Source of the DNA: an uncultured Oscillospiraceae bacterium
Lineage (GTDB): Bacteria; Bacillota; Clostridia; Oscillospirales; Oscillospiraceae
Assembly: GCA_934591745.1 (NCBI GenBank)
Contig: CAKTPQ010000012.1
Location: 1-49,650, forward strand
Reading direction: 5' to 3'
Length of the DNA: 49,650 nt
Below the pieces are notes generated by a model. It searched no databases and was not told the DNA's origin. It saw nothing but the letters and a program-made list of their open reading frames with translations. A program made the translations under genes and the position numbers. This document shows, piece after piece, positions 22,954-32,097 of the stretch. Numbering within the stretch: the stretch's first letter is position 1; every line of letters starts with the position of its first letter.

Positions 22954-25900
22954 ATGAAAAAGAGAGTATTGAGTCTGTTCATGGCACTGGCGCTCTGCTT
23001 CTCCCTGCTGCCCACGGCGGCATTTGCGGAGACGGCGGGCGCAGATCCCAGCAGCCCCTACACCGTCGGCGAGGATACCGATGGGCAGGACAAGAAGACA
23101 GATGAGGCAGTGGCCGCGGTCCAGAAGCTGCTGGACGCACTGCCTGATGAGGTTACGGAGGAGAACGCGGCGGACATCGAGGCACAGCTCATGGCCATTG
23201 ACGAGGCGATGGCAGCGCTGAGCGAGGCGCAGCTGGCCATGCTGGATATGACGCGGTACGAGGCGCTCTGCGCGGCGCTGGTGTCGCAGGTGTCGCTGAC
23301 CGCGGAGCGGGGCGGAGAGCACGCAGCCCACCCCATCTGCGGCGCGGCGCACACCGACATCGGCGACCATACCGCAGATAAGTGCGCCAGTGTGACGTGG
23401 ACGGCATGGAACGGCGAGGACGCGATCCCGTATGATTCCGAAACAAAGACCGCCTACGTCTATCTTTCGGGCAACGCGGAGCGGACGAAGATCCTTGAGA
23501 TCAGGGACGGCTACACGCTCTATCTCTGCCTCAACGGGCACAGCCTCACGAAAACCACCGAGGACAGCAACCCGAGTTTTGAGGGCGTCATCACGATTTA
23601 TAAGGGCGCGCAATTTACGCTGTGTGACTGTCGGGGCGGCGGCAAGATCACCCACGCGGCAGGCATGCTCGGCAGAGGCGTGCGGTGCGGTGACTCCAGC
23701 AGCGGCAGCGCCACCTTTGCCATGTTCGGCGGCGAGATCAGCGGCAACCGTGTGGGCAGCACCACCTCCGGCGCAGGACAGGACGGCGCCGGTGTGGAGG
23801 TGCACGACGGGGAATTTATCCTGTACGGCGGCAGGATCGCGGATAACCATGTTGAAAAAGTATTTAACGACGGCGGCGGCGGTGTGTACGCGCATGGCGG
23901 CAGCTTTACCATGTACGACGGCGAGATCAGCGGCAACATGTCGGCAGGAGATGGCGGCGGCGTATCGGCAGTAGGCGCTTCCTTCACCATGAGGGGCGGC
24001 AGCATCACCAACAATACCGCCAGCGCTGGCGACGGCGGCGGCGCAGCCCTTTATAATGATACATTCGAGCTGTCCGGCGGCACGATCACCGGCAACAGCG
24101 CGACCGAAGGCGGCGGCGTGTACTATTACCATTACCAGTCCGACCCCCTGACTGTCTCCGGCAGCGTGACCATCACCGGCAACAAGCAGGGCACTGCCGA
24201 CAGCAACGTCTATCTGGCAAGCGGTAAGCACCTCGCCATCGGCACGTACGGTCTGGACGAGAACGCCAAGATCGGCGTGACCTACGCCGGTACGATCGCC
24301 GCCGGCAGCTATGTCACCGTCGCCCATGGCGCGAGCAATGGCTACACCGAGGACAGCATCTTCAGCGACAAAGCCGAACCCTATGCCACCCGGCAGGAGG
24401 GCAATGAGGTGCGGCTGTATAACGGTCTGCCCCACGAGCACCCCATCTGCGGCGCGACCTGCGGGCACACGGACGATACGCATGCCAGCGTGTCGTGGAC
24501 GCCCGTTTCCAAGGTGACCGACATCACGGAGGCGGGCAACTACTACCTGACCCAAAACATTGCAACAGACATGACAGGGGAAACCTGGAATCCCGTAGAC
24601 GGCGTGTACCTCTGCCTGAACGGGTACAGCATTACGATGGACACCGGCAAGGCCGCGATCAATGTAAGCGGCGCATTCACCCTGACGGACTGCAACGGCA
24701 GCAATGGAACGTATCATTTCACCGATACCAAGGGCCGGTGGCTGGTGGATGAGACAGGCGCACAAGTTGTCACTGGCGGCATCATTACCCACACAGCAAA
24801 GTATGGCGGTGCCGCGGTGAACGTATCCGGCAGCGGCACCTTCACGATGTACGGCGGCACCCTCTGCGGCAACGGTCAGAACTATGGCGGCGGCGTGTAT
24901 GTGAACACAAGCGGCACCTTTGCGATGCACGGCGGCGCCATCACGGGCAACAGGGCCGAACTCTATGGCGGCGGCGTGTGTGTGAACACAAGCGGCACCT
25001 TCACCATGACCGGCGGCGTCATTTCCCACAACACCGTGGCCAGCAGCCGCACCGACTACTATGGTGGCGGCGGTGTGTGCATGTACGGCGGCACGTTCAA
25101 TATGTCCGGCGGCACGATCTCCGCAAACAAGGCTGTAAAGGGCGGCGGTGTGTATAGCGGCGGTACGTTCACCATGTCCGGCGGCACCATCGGCGGCAGC
25201 AGCGCCGCTGACGCCAACACGGCCACCGGGAACGGCGGCGGCGTATATGTGACCGGCAAATTCGACATGACCGACGGCACCATCACCGGCAACACAGCCA
25301 CCGAGTATGGCGGCGGTGTCTTTACCGGCGCCAACAGATCCACTATGTCCGGCGGTACGATCTCCGCAAACAAGGCTGCCAACGGCGGCGGCGTGTATGT
25401 GGATATGGGCAGCAGCTTCACCCTGACGAACGGTACCATCGGCGGCAGCAGCGCCGCTGACGCCAACACCGCCGGCAGCGGCGGCGGCGTGTACGTGGGC
25501 AGCGGCACGTTCACTGCGACGGGCGGCACCATCACCGGCAACAGCGCCAGCTATGGCGGCGGCGTGTATGCGGATAGTGCGCTCGAGCTGTCCGGCACTG
25601 CGGCCATCACCGGCAACACAGCCACACACGAAGGCGGCGGCGTATGTGCAGCAGCGAAGCTCACCGTGTCCGACAGCGTGGAGATCTCCGGCAACACGGC
25701 CAACTACGACGGCGGCGGTGTGTTTGTGAGCGACGGCAGCTTCACCATGCGCGGCGGCAGTATCACCGGCAACACCGTCATCGGCAACGTCGGCAGCATC
25801 CCAGAAGCCGGTAACGGCGGCGGCGTGTATGTGGGCAGCATCAACGGCACCAACGCCAGCTTCACCATGACCGGCGGCAGCATCACCGGCAACAGTGCCG

Positions 25901-28900
25901 CCAACAGGGGCAGCGGCGTGTTTATGTACAAGGCGCCCATGACCGTTTCCGGCAGCGTGCAAATCACGGATAACTGGAAAAACGGTACGCTGAGCGGCGG
26001 CGTGTATGTAAAGGGCACCAACGGCAGCGCCAACAACCTCTACCTGTACGACGCAGATAAGAAACAGCAGGCCGTCACCATTGATGCGGCCGGTCTGAAC
26101 AGCGACGCCCGCATCGGCATGACCACGCAGGTCACGATCCCTGCCAGCGGCGGCTCTGTCACCGTGGCCACCAGGGCCAGCGCGCTGACGGACGCGGACA
26201 AGGCGGCATTCACCAGCGACGCGGGCTATGGCAAGGCGTATATGGGCGACAAGAGAGTGCTCTTTGTCAACGGCACGCACAATCACCCCATCTGCGGCGC
26301 GTCCTGCGGCCATGACGGTGACCACGCCAGCGTGGAGTGGATCGGCGTTTCCGATCTGACTGACATCAAGGCGGCGGGTTACTACTACCTGACGGCGGAT
26401 GCGTGGTGGAACGGCCCATGGACGCCTATGGACGGCGTGGTGCTCTGCCTCAACAACCACAGCATCAAAAGAACAAATTATGAAGGTGACGCCATCAAGG
26501 TAAATAGCGGCACGACCTTTACGCTGACCGAATGCAGTGACAGCCAAAATACGCACAAGTTCGGGAAAGATGAAAACGGCCGGTGGGATCTGAACTCCGA
26601 CGGCGTCACCGTCATCGGCGGCGTCATCTACATCGGATCTTCCTCCGCAAAGCGTTTGGAAGGCCATGGCGTGAGTGTGAACGGCGGTACATTTAATATG
26701 TACGGCGGCACCATCTGCGGCTGCGGCAGCGTCGACAGCAATAATGCGGCTGCAAACGGCGGCGGTGTGTATGTGCATAACAACGGCGCGTTCAACATGT
26801 ACGGCGGCGCCGTCACCGGCAATGTTGCCGTAAAGGGCAGCGGCGTGTATGTGGAGGCCGACAGCAGCTTCACCGTCGGCGGTGCGGCAAACGTCACCGG
26901 CAACGCGAATAGCAACGTTTTCCTGGCCAACGGCGCGGCCATCACCATCGACAAGAGCCTGACGGACAGCGCCCGCATCGGCGTGACCACGGCGGCCACG
27001 CCCGCTTCGGGCAGCTCCGTCAAAATCGCCACCGGCGCAGCGGGATCGCTGAACTATGCCGCCATTTTCACCCCGGACGCCACCAATGGGGACTATGTGG
27101 TCACCAAGAAGGGCACGGAGCTGGTCCTCGCGGTGCACACCCACGAGTGGAAGTACACGGCGGATGACGAGACCGATACCATCACCGCCACCTGCACCAA
27201 TACGGACGGCAGCTGCCCGCTGAACGGTGTTGGCGGCAGTACGACGCTGACCAAGCCGGAGCATGCGGTCTACGGCGACGGCAAGGAAATTTATGCGCTG
27301 CTGACCCCCCATGATTGGCAGGCGGGGGCTCTTGATACTCCGCTGGTCTACACAAAGGACGGCGAGACCGTCAGCTATCCCTCGGACGCGGGCGACTACA
27401 CCGTCACCCTCACCATCGGCAGCGCGAGCGTCAGTGTGAACTATACCGTCGAAAAGGCCACCCTCACGGCCGATGACTTCACCTATGCAGCTCCGACTGA
27501 TTTGATCTATGACGGCGATGCGAAGTACCCGACCGTTAGCCCCCAAGTTGGCGGTATGATCATTTACCAGAGTTACTACGACGAGAACGGTAATAAGGTC
27601 AGTCCTATAAATGTGGGCACCTACAACGTTCATATCCAGGTTGAGGAAACCGAGAACTACAAGCCTGCCGATGGTCTGACGAGCGCCGACTGGACGTTCA
27701 CCATCCTGCCGCGCTCTATCACCGTCACGGTGAATGAGACGAGCCGCCACTATGGCGACGACCCGAATCCCAACTTTACAGTGCAGGTGACCACGGGCAA
27801 GCTGGCAGGCCGCGACGACATCGCTTCGCTGGGTCTGGCCCTGACCAGTACAGCGGACAAGAAGTCCTCTGTTGGCAGCTACGATGTGACCGGCTTGGCG
27901 AACAACCCGAACTACATCGTCGCCATCGAGGGCACGAACAAGCTGAACGTCACCCCGCGTCCCATCTCCCTGACCCTCGACCCGGTCCCATACTACTACG
28001 GTGATACCGGCGTGTCCTTTACGCCTTCGCTCACCATTGTGAGCGGCTCGCTGGCAGAGGGCGATACCCTCAAGGCGCTGAAACCGTCCTGGAGCGGCGG
28101 CGGGACCTCCAAAGTCGGTACATTCGATGTCAATGTCTTCTCATGGGGCAATTCCAATTACAACGTCACGTTTGACGGCAAGGACAAGCTGATCGTCCTG
28201 CCGAGGCCCATCACCGTTACGGTAAATGAAGCGACCCGTACATATGGCGAGGAGGACCCGACGTTCACCGCGCAGGTGACGGGCGGCAAGGGTTTTGTGA
28301 AGAACGATACCTTCGAATCGCTGGGTCTGACCCTGACCAGCACCGCGACTGCGACCTCCAAGGTCGGCAAGTATGACGTGACCGGCACGGCGACTAACGG
28401 GAATTACGATGTTACCGTCGTGGGTACGGACAAGCTGACCATTGAGCGGAAATCCATCACCGTCACAGTGGACGCGGTCAGCCGCGCCTACGGCAGCGAT
28501 AACCCGACGCTCACTGCCACCGCGCCGTCCAATGCGCTGGTGGGCGACGACACCGTCGAATCGCTGGGCCTGACCCTGACCAGCGCGGCGGCTGAGACCT
28601 CGCCCGTCGGCAAGTACGACGTGACCGGTACGGCCAGCAATACGAATTACGATGTTACCATCGAGGGCGCGGACAAGCTGACCGTGACCCCGAAGCCTGT
28701 CACCGTCACGGCGGAGAACAAGACCTCCCGCGTGGGCTATGATCTGGTCTACCTGACCTACACCTGCACGCCCGCGCTCATCGGCAATGACGCCTTCACC
28801 GGCGCGCTGACGACGAATGCGGACAAGGATACTGTGGGGAACTACGACATCACGCAGGGCACGCTGGCGCTGAACGGCAACTACACCATTACGTTCAACA

Positions 28901-31020
28901 AGGGTACATACACTGTGACGAGCAAGCTGACGCAGGACGATTTCGCCTTTGCGGAGGATGCCCTGACCAGGACCTACGGTGACCCGGACTTCAGCGCTGC
29001 CGCCACCGGCGCGGCAGAGGGCAGCACCGTGACCTACACCAGCGAAAATGAGGCGGTTGCCACCGTGGACGGGACCGGCAAGGTGACGATCCACGCCGCA
29101 GGCACCGCAGTCATCAAGGCCACGGCGTCCGAGACGAAGGACTACGCCGCAAAGGAGATCTCCTACACCCAGAAGGTGGATCCGAAGCCTGTCACTGCGG
29201 ACATGATCGCCGCGATCGACGATCAGGGCTACACCGGCAGCATCATCCAGCCTGAACCCGAGATCAAGGACGGAGCTGTCACGCTGGTCAAGGGCACGGA
29301 CTTCGATTTCAACTACGGCGCCAACACCGATGCGGCATCCGGCGGCACAGTGACCATCAGCGGCAGAGGTAACTATACCGGCACGGCGTCCGGGACCTTC
29401 CGTATCCTGCCCAAGTCCATCACCGGAGCGGTCATCACGCTGACCGGCGATACCTTCGACTATACCGGCAGTGAGCAGATGGTGACCGTCGCCTCTGTGA
29501 CGCTGGATGGCTGGACTCCCGAGATCACCTACGCCATCGTGGGCGGCGACAAGGCCACCGATGCCGGCACCAGCACCCTGACCATCCAGGGCACGGACAA
29601 CTACACCGGCACCGCCGATACGACCTGGAAAATTACCAGGATCGACCCGACGCCGGCGGATCTGGACGTGGCGCCCGATCTCAGCGCGGCACTGACCTAT
29701 GACGGTACGCGCAAGACCGTGACGGCTGCGGTCAAGTCCGGCATCAACGGCATGGGGACTGTCACCGTGAAGTACAACGGCAGCGAGACGGCACCCACCG
29801 ATGCGGGCGTCTATACGGTGACCGCATCTGTGGCCGAAGGCGCCAACTACAACGCCGGAGAACTCACGCTGGGCACGCTGACCATCGGCAAGGCCGCTGC
29901 TCCTGTGTTGGCAGACATCCCCTTCAGCTGCAAATACACGCTGACCGGTGAAAAGACCGTTGATGTGTCGGGGCTGGTGCCCGGCGCAGCGGGCTACACC
30001 ATGGGCACGGCTGTCGGCGAGACGGCCATCATCTCCGCTTCCTCCGTGGACGCCAACGGTGTTGTGCGGTATACACTGACCGGCAGCGGCAAAACGGGTG
30101 ATACCGCAACACTGCCGGTGACCATCACCTCCGCCAACTATGAGGATGCTGTCGTTAAGGTGGTCATCACCATGCTCGCCAGAGACGATCAGGCGGCGCT
30201 GCGCGTCACCGGCGGCACCACCACGGTCTATGGCCAGACGCTGCAGCTGGGTACCACCGGCGGCAGCGGCACGGGCAAAGTGACCTACGCTGTGACCAGC
30301 GGCACTGGTGAGGCAATCATTGATGCCGCCACCGGTAAGCTGACGCCCGTAAAGGTCGGCACGGTCACCGTTACGGCCGCCAAGAAGGGCGATGCCGAGT
30401 ACAACGACGTCACCAGCGCTCCGGTGGAGATCACCATCACCAAGGCCGTCCCCATCGGTGCGCCCAAGTACACCAGGATCATCGGCGGCAGCCGGACGCT
30501 GAAGGACGCCGTGCTGACGCTGGAGGGCGGCACCATCGCCATTGACGGTACGCTGGAGTGGGTCGACGAAACGGGCAAGCTGCTGCCTGACACCACCATC
30601 GTGAAGGCCAACAAGCTCTATACGTGGCGCTTTACACCCGCGAGCGGCAACTACACTGTGCTGACCGGTGAGGTGGAGCTGTATCACAGAGATCCCTCCA
30701 ACGGCGGCAGCGGCAATGACGGCGGTCACGACTACACCCGCCGCACCATCCGGGTCACGGTAAGCGGAAACGGCTCTATCTCCCCCTCCGGCTGGGTCAC
30801 TGTCCGGGAAGGCGGTGACCAGACCTTTACCATTACCCCGGATGCGGGCTATGCCGTGGCCAAGGTGCTGGTGGACGGCAAGAGCGTGGGCGTCGTGACG
30901 TCCTACACCTTTGAGAATGTCACGAAGGAACACACCATCGAGGCCGTCTTTATGAAGGCCAACGGCAATCCCCAGACCGGTGTGTTCGTGGAGCAGAGCG
31001 CCGCTGGCACCGGGAGATAA
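22954..31020 (+). CDS. giant secreted beta-helix / MBG-repeat surface protein (2688 residues)
   Basis: Signal peptide (KKRVLSLFMALALCFSLLP ... AFA, residues 1-25), a helical segment (about 45-110), then three modules, each opening with HPICGA (His at 126, 496 and 1111), a strand pair and 'L.LNGHSI', followed by right-handed beta-helix rungs. About 20 rungs carry GGGVYV-type turns with 'F.M.GG.I.GN.A'. From about 1500 come Ig-like folds: at least four or five MBG repeats ('ITVTVN..SR.YG' ... 'YDVTGTA.N.NYDV', about 1586-1990), a BIG2-like domain (about 1991-2075), further MBG/YDG-like domains, and a C-terminal InlB-B-like repeat (about 2600-2670). It ends with NPQTG (2672-2676) and 12 more residues, without a hydrophobic tail. 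Probably an exported adhesin or glycan-interacting protein. It shares an operon with a class B sortase four bases downstream. ATG 22954 follows GAAGGAGG. Confidence 0.9.
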   Translation: MKKRVLSLFMALALCFSLLPTAAFAETAGADPSSPYTVGEDTDGQDKKTDEAVAAVQKLLDALPDEVTEENAADIEAQLMAIDEAMAALSEAQLAMLDMTRYEALCAALVSQVSLTAERGGEHAAHPICGAAHTDIGDHTADKCASVTWTAWNGEDAIPYDSETKTAYVYLSGNAERTKILEIRDGYTLYLCLNGHSLTKTTEDSNPSFEGVITIYKGAQFTLCDCRGGGKITHAAGMLGRGVRCGDSSSGSATFAMFGGEISGNRVGSTTSGAGQDGAGVEVHDGEFILYGGRIADNHVEKVFNDGGGGVYAHGGSFTMYDGEISGNMSAGDGGGVSAVGASFTMRGGSITNNTASAGDGGGAALYNDTFELSGGTITGNSATEGGGVYYYHYQSDPLTVSGSVTITGNKQGTADSNVYLASGKHLAIGTYGLDENAKIGVTYAGTIAAGSYVTVAHGASNGYTEDSIFSDKAEPYATRQEGNEVRLYNGLPHEHPICGATCGHTDDTHASVSWTPVSKVTDITEAGNYYLTQNIATDMTGETWNPVDGVYLCLNGYSITMDTGKAAINVSGAFTLTDCNGSNGTYHFTDTKGRWLVDETGAQVVTGGIITHTAKYGGAAVNVSGSGTFTMYGGTLCGNGQNYGGGVYVNTSGTFAMHGGAITGNRAELYGGGVCVNTSGTFTMTGGVISHNTVASSRTDYYGGGGVCMYGGTFNMSGGTISANKAVKGGGVYSGGTFTMSGGTIGGSSAADANTATGNGGGVYVTGKFDMTDGTITGNTATEYGGGVFTGANRSTMSGGTISANKAANGGGVYVDMGSSFTLTNGTIGGSSAADANTAGSGGGVYVGSGTFTATGGTITGNSASYGGGVYADSALELSGTAAITGNTATHEGGGVCAAAKLTVSDSVEISGNTANYDGGGVFVSDGSFTMRGGSITGNTVIGNVGSIPEAGNGGGVYVGSINGTNASFTMTGGSITGNSAANRGSGVFMYKAPMTVSGSVQITDNWKNGTLSGGVYVKGTNGSANNLYLYDADKKQQAVTIDAAGLNSDARIGMTTQVTIPASGGSVTVATRASALTDADKAAFTSDAGYGKAYMGDKRVLFVNGTHNHPICGASCGHDGDHASVEWIGVSDLTDIKAAGYYYLTADAWWNGPWTPMDGVVLCLNNHSIKRTNYEGDAIKVNSGTTFTLTECSDSQNTHKFGKDENGRWDLNSDGVTVIGGVIYIGSSSAKRLEGHGVSVNGGTFNMYGGTICGCGSVDSNNAAANGGGVYVHNNGAFNMYGGAVTGNVAVKGSGVYVEADSSFTVGGAANVTGNANSNVFLANGAAITIDKSLTDSARIGVTTAATPASGSSVKIATGAAGSLNYAAIFTPDATNGDYVVTKKGTELVLAVHTHEWKYTADDETDTITATCTNTDGSCPLNGVGGSTTLTKPEHAVYGDGKEIYALLTPHDWQAGALDTPLVYTKDGETVSYPSDAGDYTVTLTIGSASVSVNYTVEKATLTADDFTYAAPTDLIYDGDAKYPTVSPQVGGMIIYQSYYDENGNKVSPINVGTYNVHIQVEETENYKPADGLTSADWTFTILPRSITVTVNETSRHYGDDPNPNFTVQVTTGKLAGRDDIASLGLALTSTADKKSSVGSYDVTGLANNPNYIVAIEGTNKLNVTPRPISLTLDPVPYYYGDTGVSFTPSLTIVSGSLAEGDTLKALKPSWSGGGTSKVGTFDVNVFSWGNSNYNVTFDGKDKLIVLPRPITVTVNEATRTYGEEDPTFTAQVTGGKGFVKNDTFESLGLTLTSTATATSKVGKYDVTGTATNGNYDVTVVGTDKLTIERKSITVTVDAVSRAYGSDNPTLTATAPSNALVGDDTVESLGLTLTSAAAETSPVGKYDVTGTASNTNYDVTIEGADKLTVTPKPVTVTAENKTSRVGYDLVYLTYTCTPALIGNDAFTGALTTNADKDTVGNYDITQGTLALNGNYTITFNKGTYTVTSKLTQDDFAFAEDALTRTYGDPDFSAAATGAAEGSTVTYTSENEAVATVDGTGKVTIHAAGTAVIKATASETKDYAAKEISYTQKVDPKPVTADMIAAIDDQGYTGSIIQPEPEIKDGAVTLVKGTDFDFNYGANTDAASGGTVTISGRGNYTGTASGTFRILPKSITGAVITLTGDTFDYTGSEQMVTVASVTLDGWTPEITYAIVGGDKATDAGTSTLTIQGTDNYTGTADTTWKITRIDPTPADLDVAPDLSAALTYDGTRKTVTAAVKSGINGMGTVTVKYNGSETAPTDAGVYTVTASVAEGANYNAGELTLGTLTIGKAAAPVLADIPFSCKYTLTGEKTVDVSGLVPGAAGYTMGTAVGETAIISASSVDANGVVRYTLTGSGKTGDTATLPVTITSANYEDAVVKVVITMLARDDQAALRVTGGTTTVYGQTLQLGTTGGSGTGKVTYAVTSGTGEAIIDAATGKLTPVKVGTVTVTAAKKGDAEYNDVTSAPVEITITKAVPIGAPKYTRIIGGSRTLKDAVLTLEGGTIAIDGTLEWVDETGKLLPDTTIVKANKLYTWRFTPASGNYTVLTGEVELYHRDPSNGGSGNDGGHDYTRRTIRVTVSGNGSISPSGWVTVREGGDQTFTITPDAGYAVAKVLVDGKSVGVVTSYTFENVTKEHTIEAVFMKANGNPQTGVFVEQSAAGTGR
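23700..26900 (+). repeat. tandem beta-helix rung repeats within the giant surface gene
   Basis: Imperfect coding repeats of 60-130 bases, each with a GGCGGCGGCGTGTATGTG-like core (Gly-Gly-Gly-Val-Tyr-Val) followed by 'ACCATG.CCGGCGGC'. About 20 copies in three blocks separated by the HPICGA modules. They make the region prone to slippage and to assembly error. Confidence 0.8.
27711..28925 (+). repeat. MBG-domain coding repeats
   Basis: Four to five successive units of about 240 bases encode MBG folds. Units two to four share near-identical stretches (for example 'ctgggtctgaccctgaccag' and 'tacgacgtgaccggtacg' type segments), suggesting recent duplication or gene conversion. Confidence 0.75.
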
Positions 31021-31024
31021 CGCA

Positions 31025-31831
31025 ATGAAGAAAATGACCCGGTTTCTGACCGGAACCCTTATCGCCATACTGCTGCTGGGCACGGCAGCCACTGCCGCCG
31101 CCTGCGGGCAGCAGGAGGCACCTCCCACCGTTACCGAGGTGACGGAGCCGCAGTCTGCCGGCGAGGTCATCCCCGCCGTGGACCGGCAGGAGCAGTTGGC
31201 GGCCGCGAAGGAGAAAAATCCCGACACCGCCGCGTGGCTGTACATTCCCGGCGCGGAGGTGGACGACCCCGTGATGCAGGCGGCGGACAACGGTTACTAC
31301 CTGCAGAAGGACGAGGATGGGAACTTCAGCGAGTGGGGCTGCTACTATGCCCACTGCGACGATCATTTCGGCAGCCGGAGCCAGCTGGACAAGAACACCG
31401 TCATCTTCGGACACTCCGCCAGCAACTGCGACCCGGACGGTGTGAAGTTCACCAAGCTCCACCGCTACACGGACGCGGACTTTGTCAGGAAAAATCCGTA
31501 CATCTACCTCTCCGTGGAGGGGGAGAACATGATCTTCCAGGTCACGGCCTGCTTCATCACGGACATCTCCTTTGACTACATCGCCCCTGATCCCGCAGGG
31601 CAGGAGCTGACCGACTTTCTGGCGCAGGTGGCAAAGAAGAACTGGCTGGCGTTTGACGGTGTGACCTTCGGCGAGGAGGACACCATCCTGACGCTGTCCA
31701 CCTGCTGCCGGAAGTACGACATGGATCAGACCGGCGACCAGCGACTGGTGGTCATGGCAAAGCTGCTTCCGGAGGGCGCGGCGGCGCAGGACTTCACCGT
31801 GCGCCCTGCCGCCGACCCGGAGATGCCCTGA
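31025..31831 (+). CDS. srtB: class B sortase
   Basis: A 268-residue transpeptidase. An N-terminal membrane segment (FLTGTLIAILLLGTAATAAAC, about residues 6-27) ends in a Cys that loosely resembles a lipobox. The sortase fold follows, with the class B pattern: NPDTAAWLYIPG and DDPVMQ, the catalytic His in FGHSASN, and TLSTCCRKYD (catalytic Cys) followed by DQRLVVMAKL (catalytic Arg). It cuts a sorting motif of secreted proteins and attaches them to the wall or pilus. It starts four bases after the giant protein's stop, with GGGAG upstream, so the two are translationally linked. The neighbour's NPQTG is the obvious candidate substrate. Confidence 0.92.
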   Translation: MKKMTRFLTGTLIAILLLGTAATAAACGQQEAPPTVTEVTEPQSAGEVIPAVDRQEQLAAAKEKNPDTAAWLYIPGAEVDDPVMQAADNGYYLQKDEDGNFSEWGCYYAHCDDHFGSRSQLDKNTVIFGHSASNCDPDGVKFTKLHRYTDADFVRKNPYIYLSVEGENMIFQVTACFITDISFDYIAPDPAGQELTDFLAQVAKKNWLAFDGVTFGEEDTILTLSTCCRKYDMDQTGDQRLVVMAKLLPEGAAAQDFTVRPAADPEMP

Positions 31832-31862
31832 AGAGAGACATGCCTGTACGGCAGCTTGAAAA

Positions 31863-31897
31863 AGCGAGGCCCAGCTCATTCGAGCTGGGCCTCCGCT
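31863..31897 (+). terminator. terminator-like hairpin after srtB
   Basis: A perfect 11-bp stem (31867-31877 with 31882-31892), extended by partly paired flanks; the T-run is weak. Confidence 0.65.
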
Positions 31898-31959
31898 GTT
31901 TATGGGGGTGTCAGTGGCACGGAGAATGAATACGGAGAAGGAGTGCGGCCATTGGCATC

Positions 31960-32049
31960 TTGACAGGGAAAATAAACTTTGCTACGATACAAATCGAAAG
32001 GGTCGAGGAGCTTTGACCGCAGGAAAAGCCGCGGAGCTGCGGCTTTTTT
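31960..32049 (+). other. short promoter-terminator unit (small RNA or attenuated leader)
   Basis: A near-ideal promoter, TTGACA (31960-31965), 17-base spacer, TACGAT (31983-31988), is followed only about 35 bases after its start site by an intrinsic terminator: 9-bp stem (32024-32032 with 32039-32047) and six T. A small upstream stem (GGTC 32001-32004 with GACC 32015-32018) lies between. Either a small RNA of about 55 nt is made, or this is an attenuator for the gene at 32098. Confidence 0.6.
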
Positions 32050-32097
32050 CCAGACGAACGGTTAATCTTCTCTAACTAAAAATCAGGGGGCAGTCTG

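Noticed and set aside
24800..26000. Regular short repeats resembling a CRISPR array
   Set aside because: The units are imperfect, in frame and code for Gly-rich beta-helix turns; there are no fixed-length unique spacers and no cas genes.
22810..27750. 1646-codon open frame on the minus strand across the surface gene
   Set aside because: It is the antisense of a repeat-rich, GC-biased gene. The plus-strand frame has a signal peptide, recognisable folds and a ribosome site; the antisense product is a low-complexity His/Ala/Gly string.
28141..31290. 1049-codon minus-strand frame across the MBG region and sortase
   Set aside because: Same shadow effect; it has no recognisable domain and covers the well-supported sortase.
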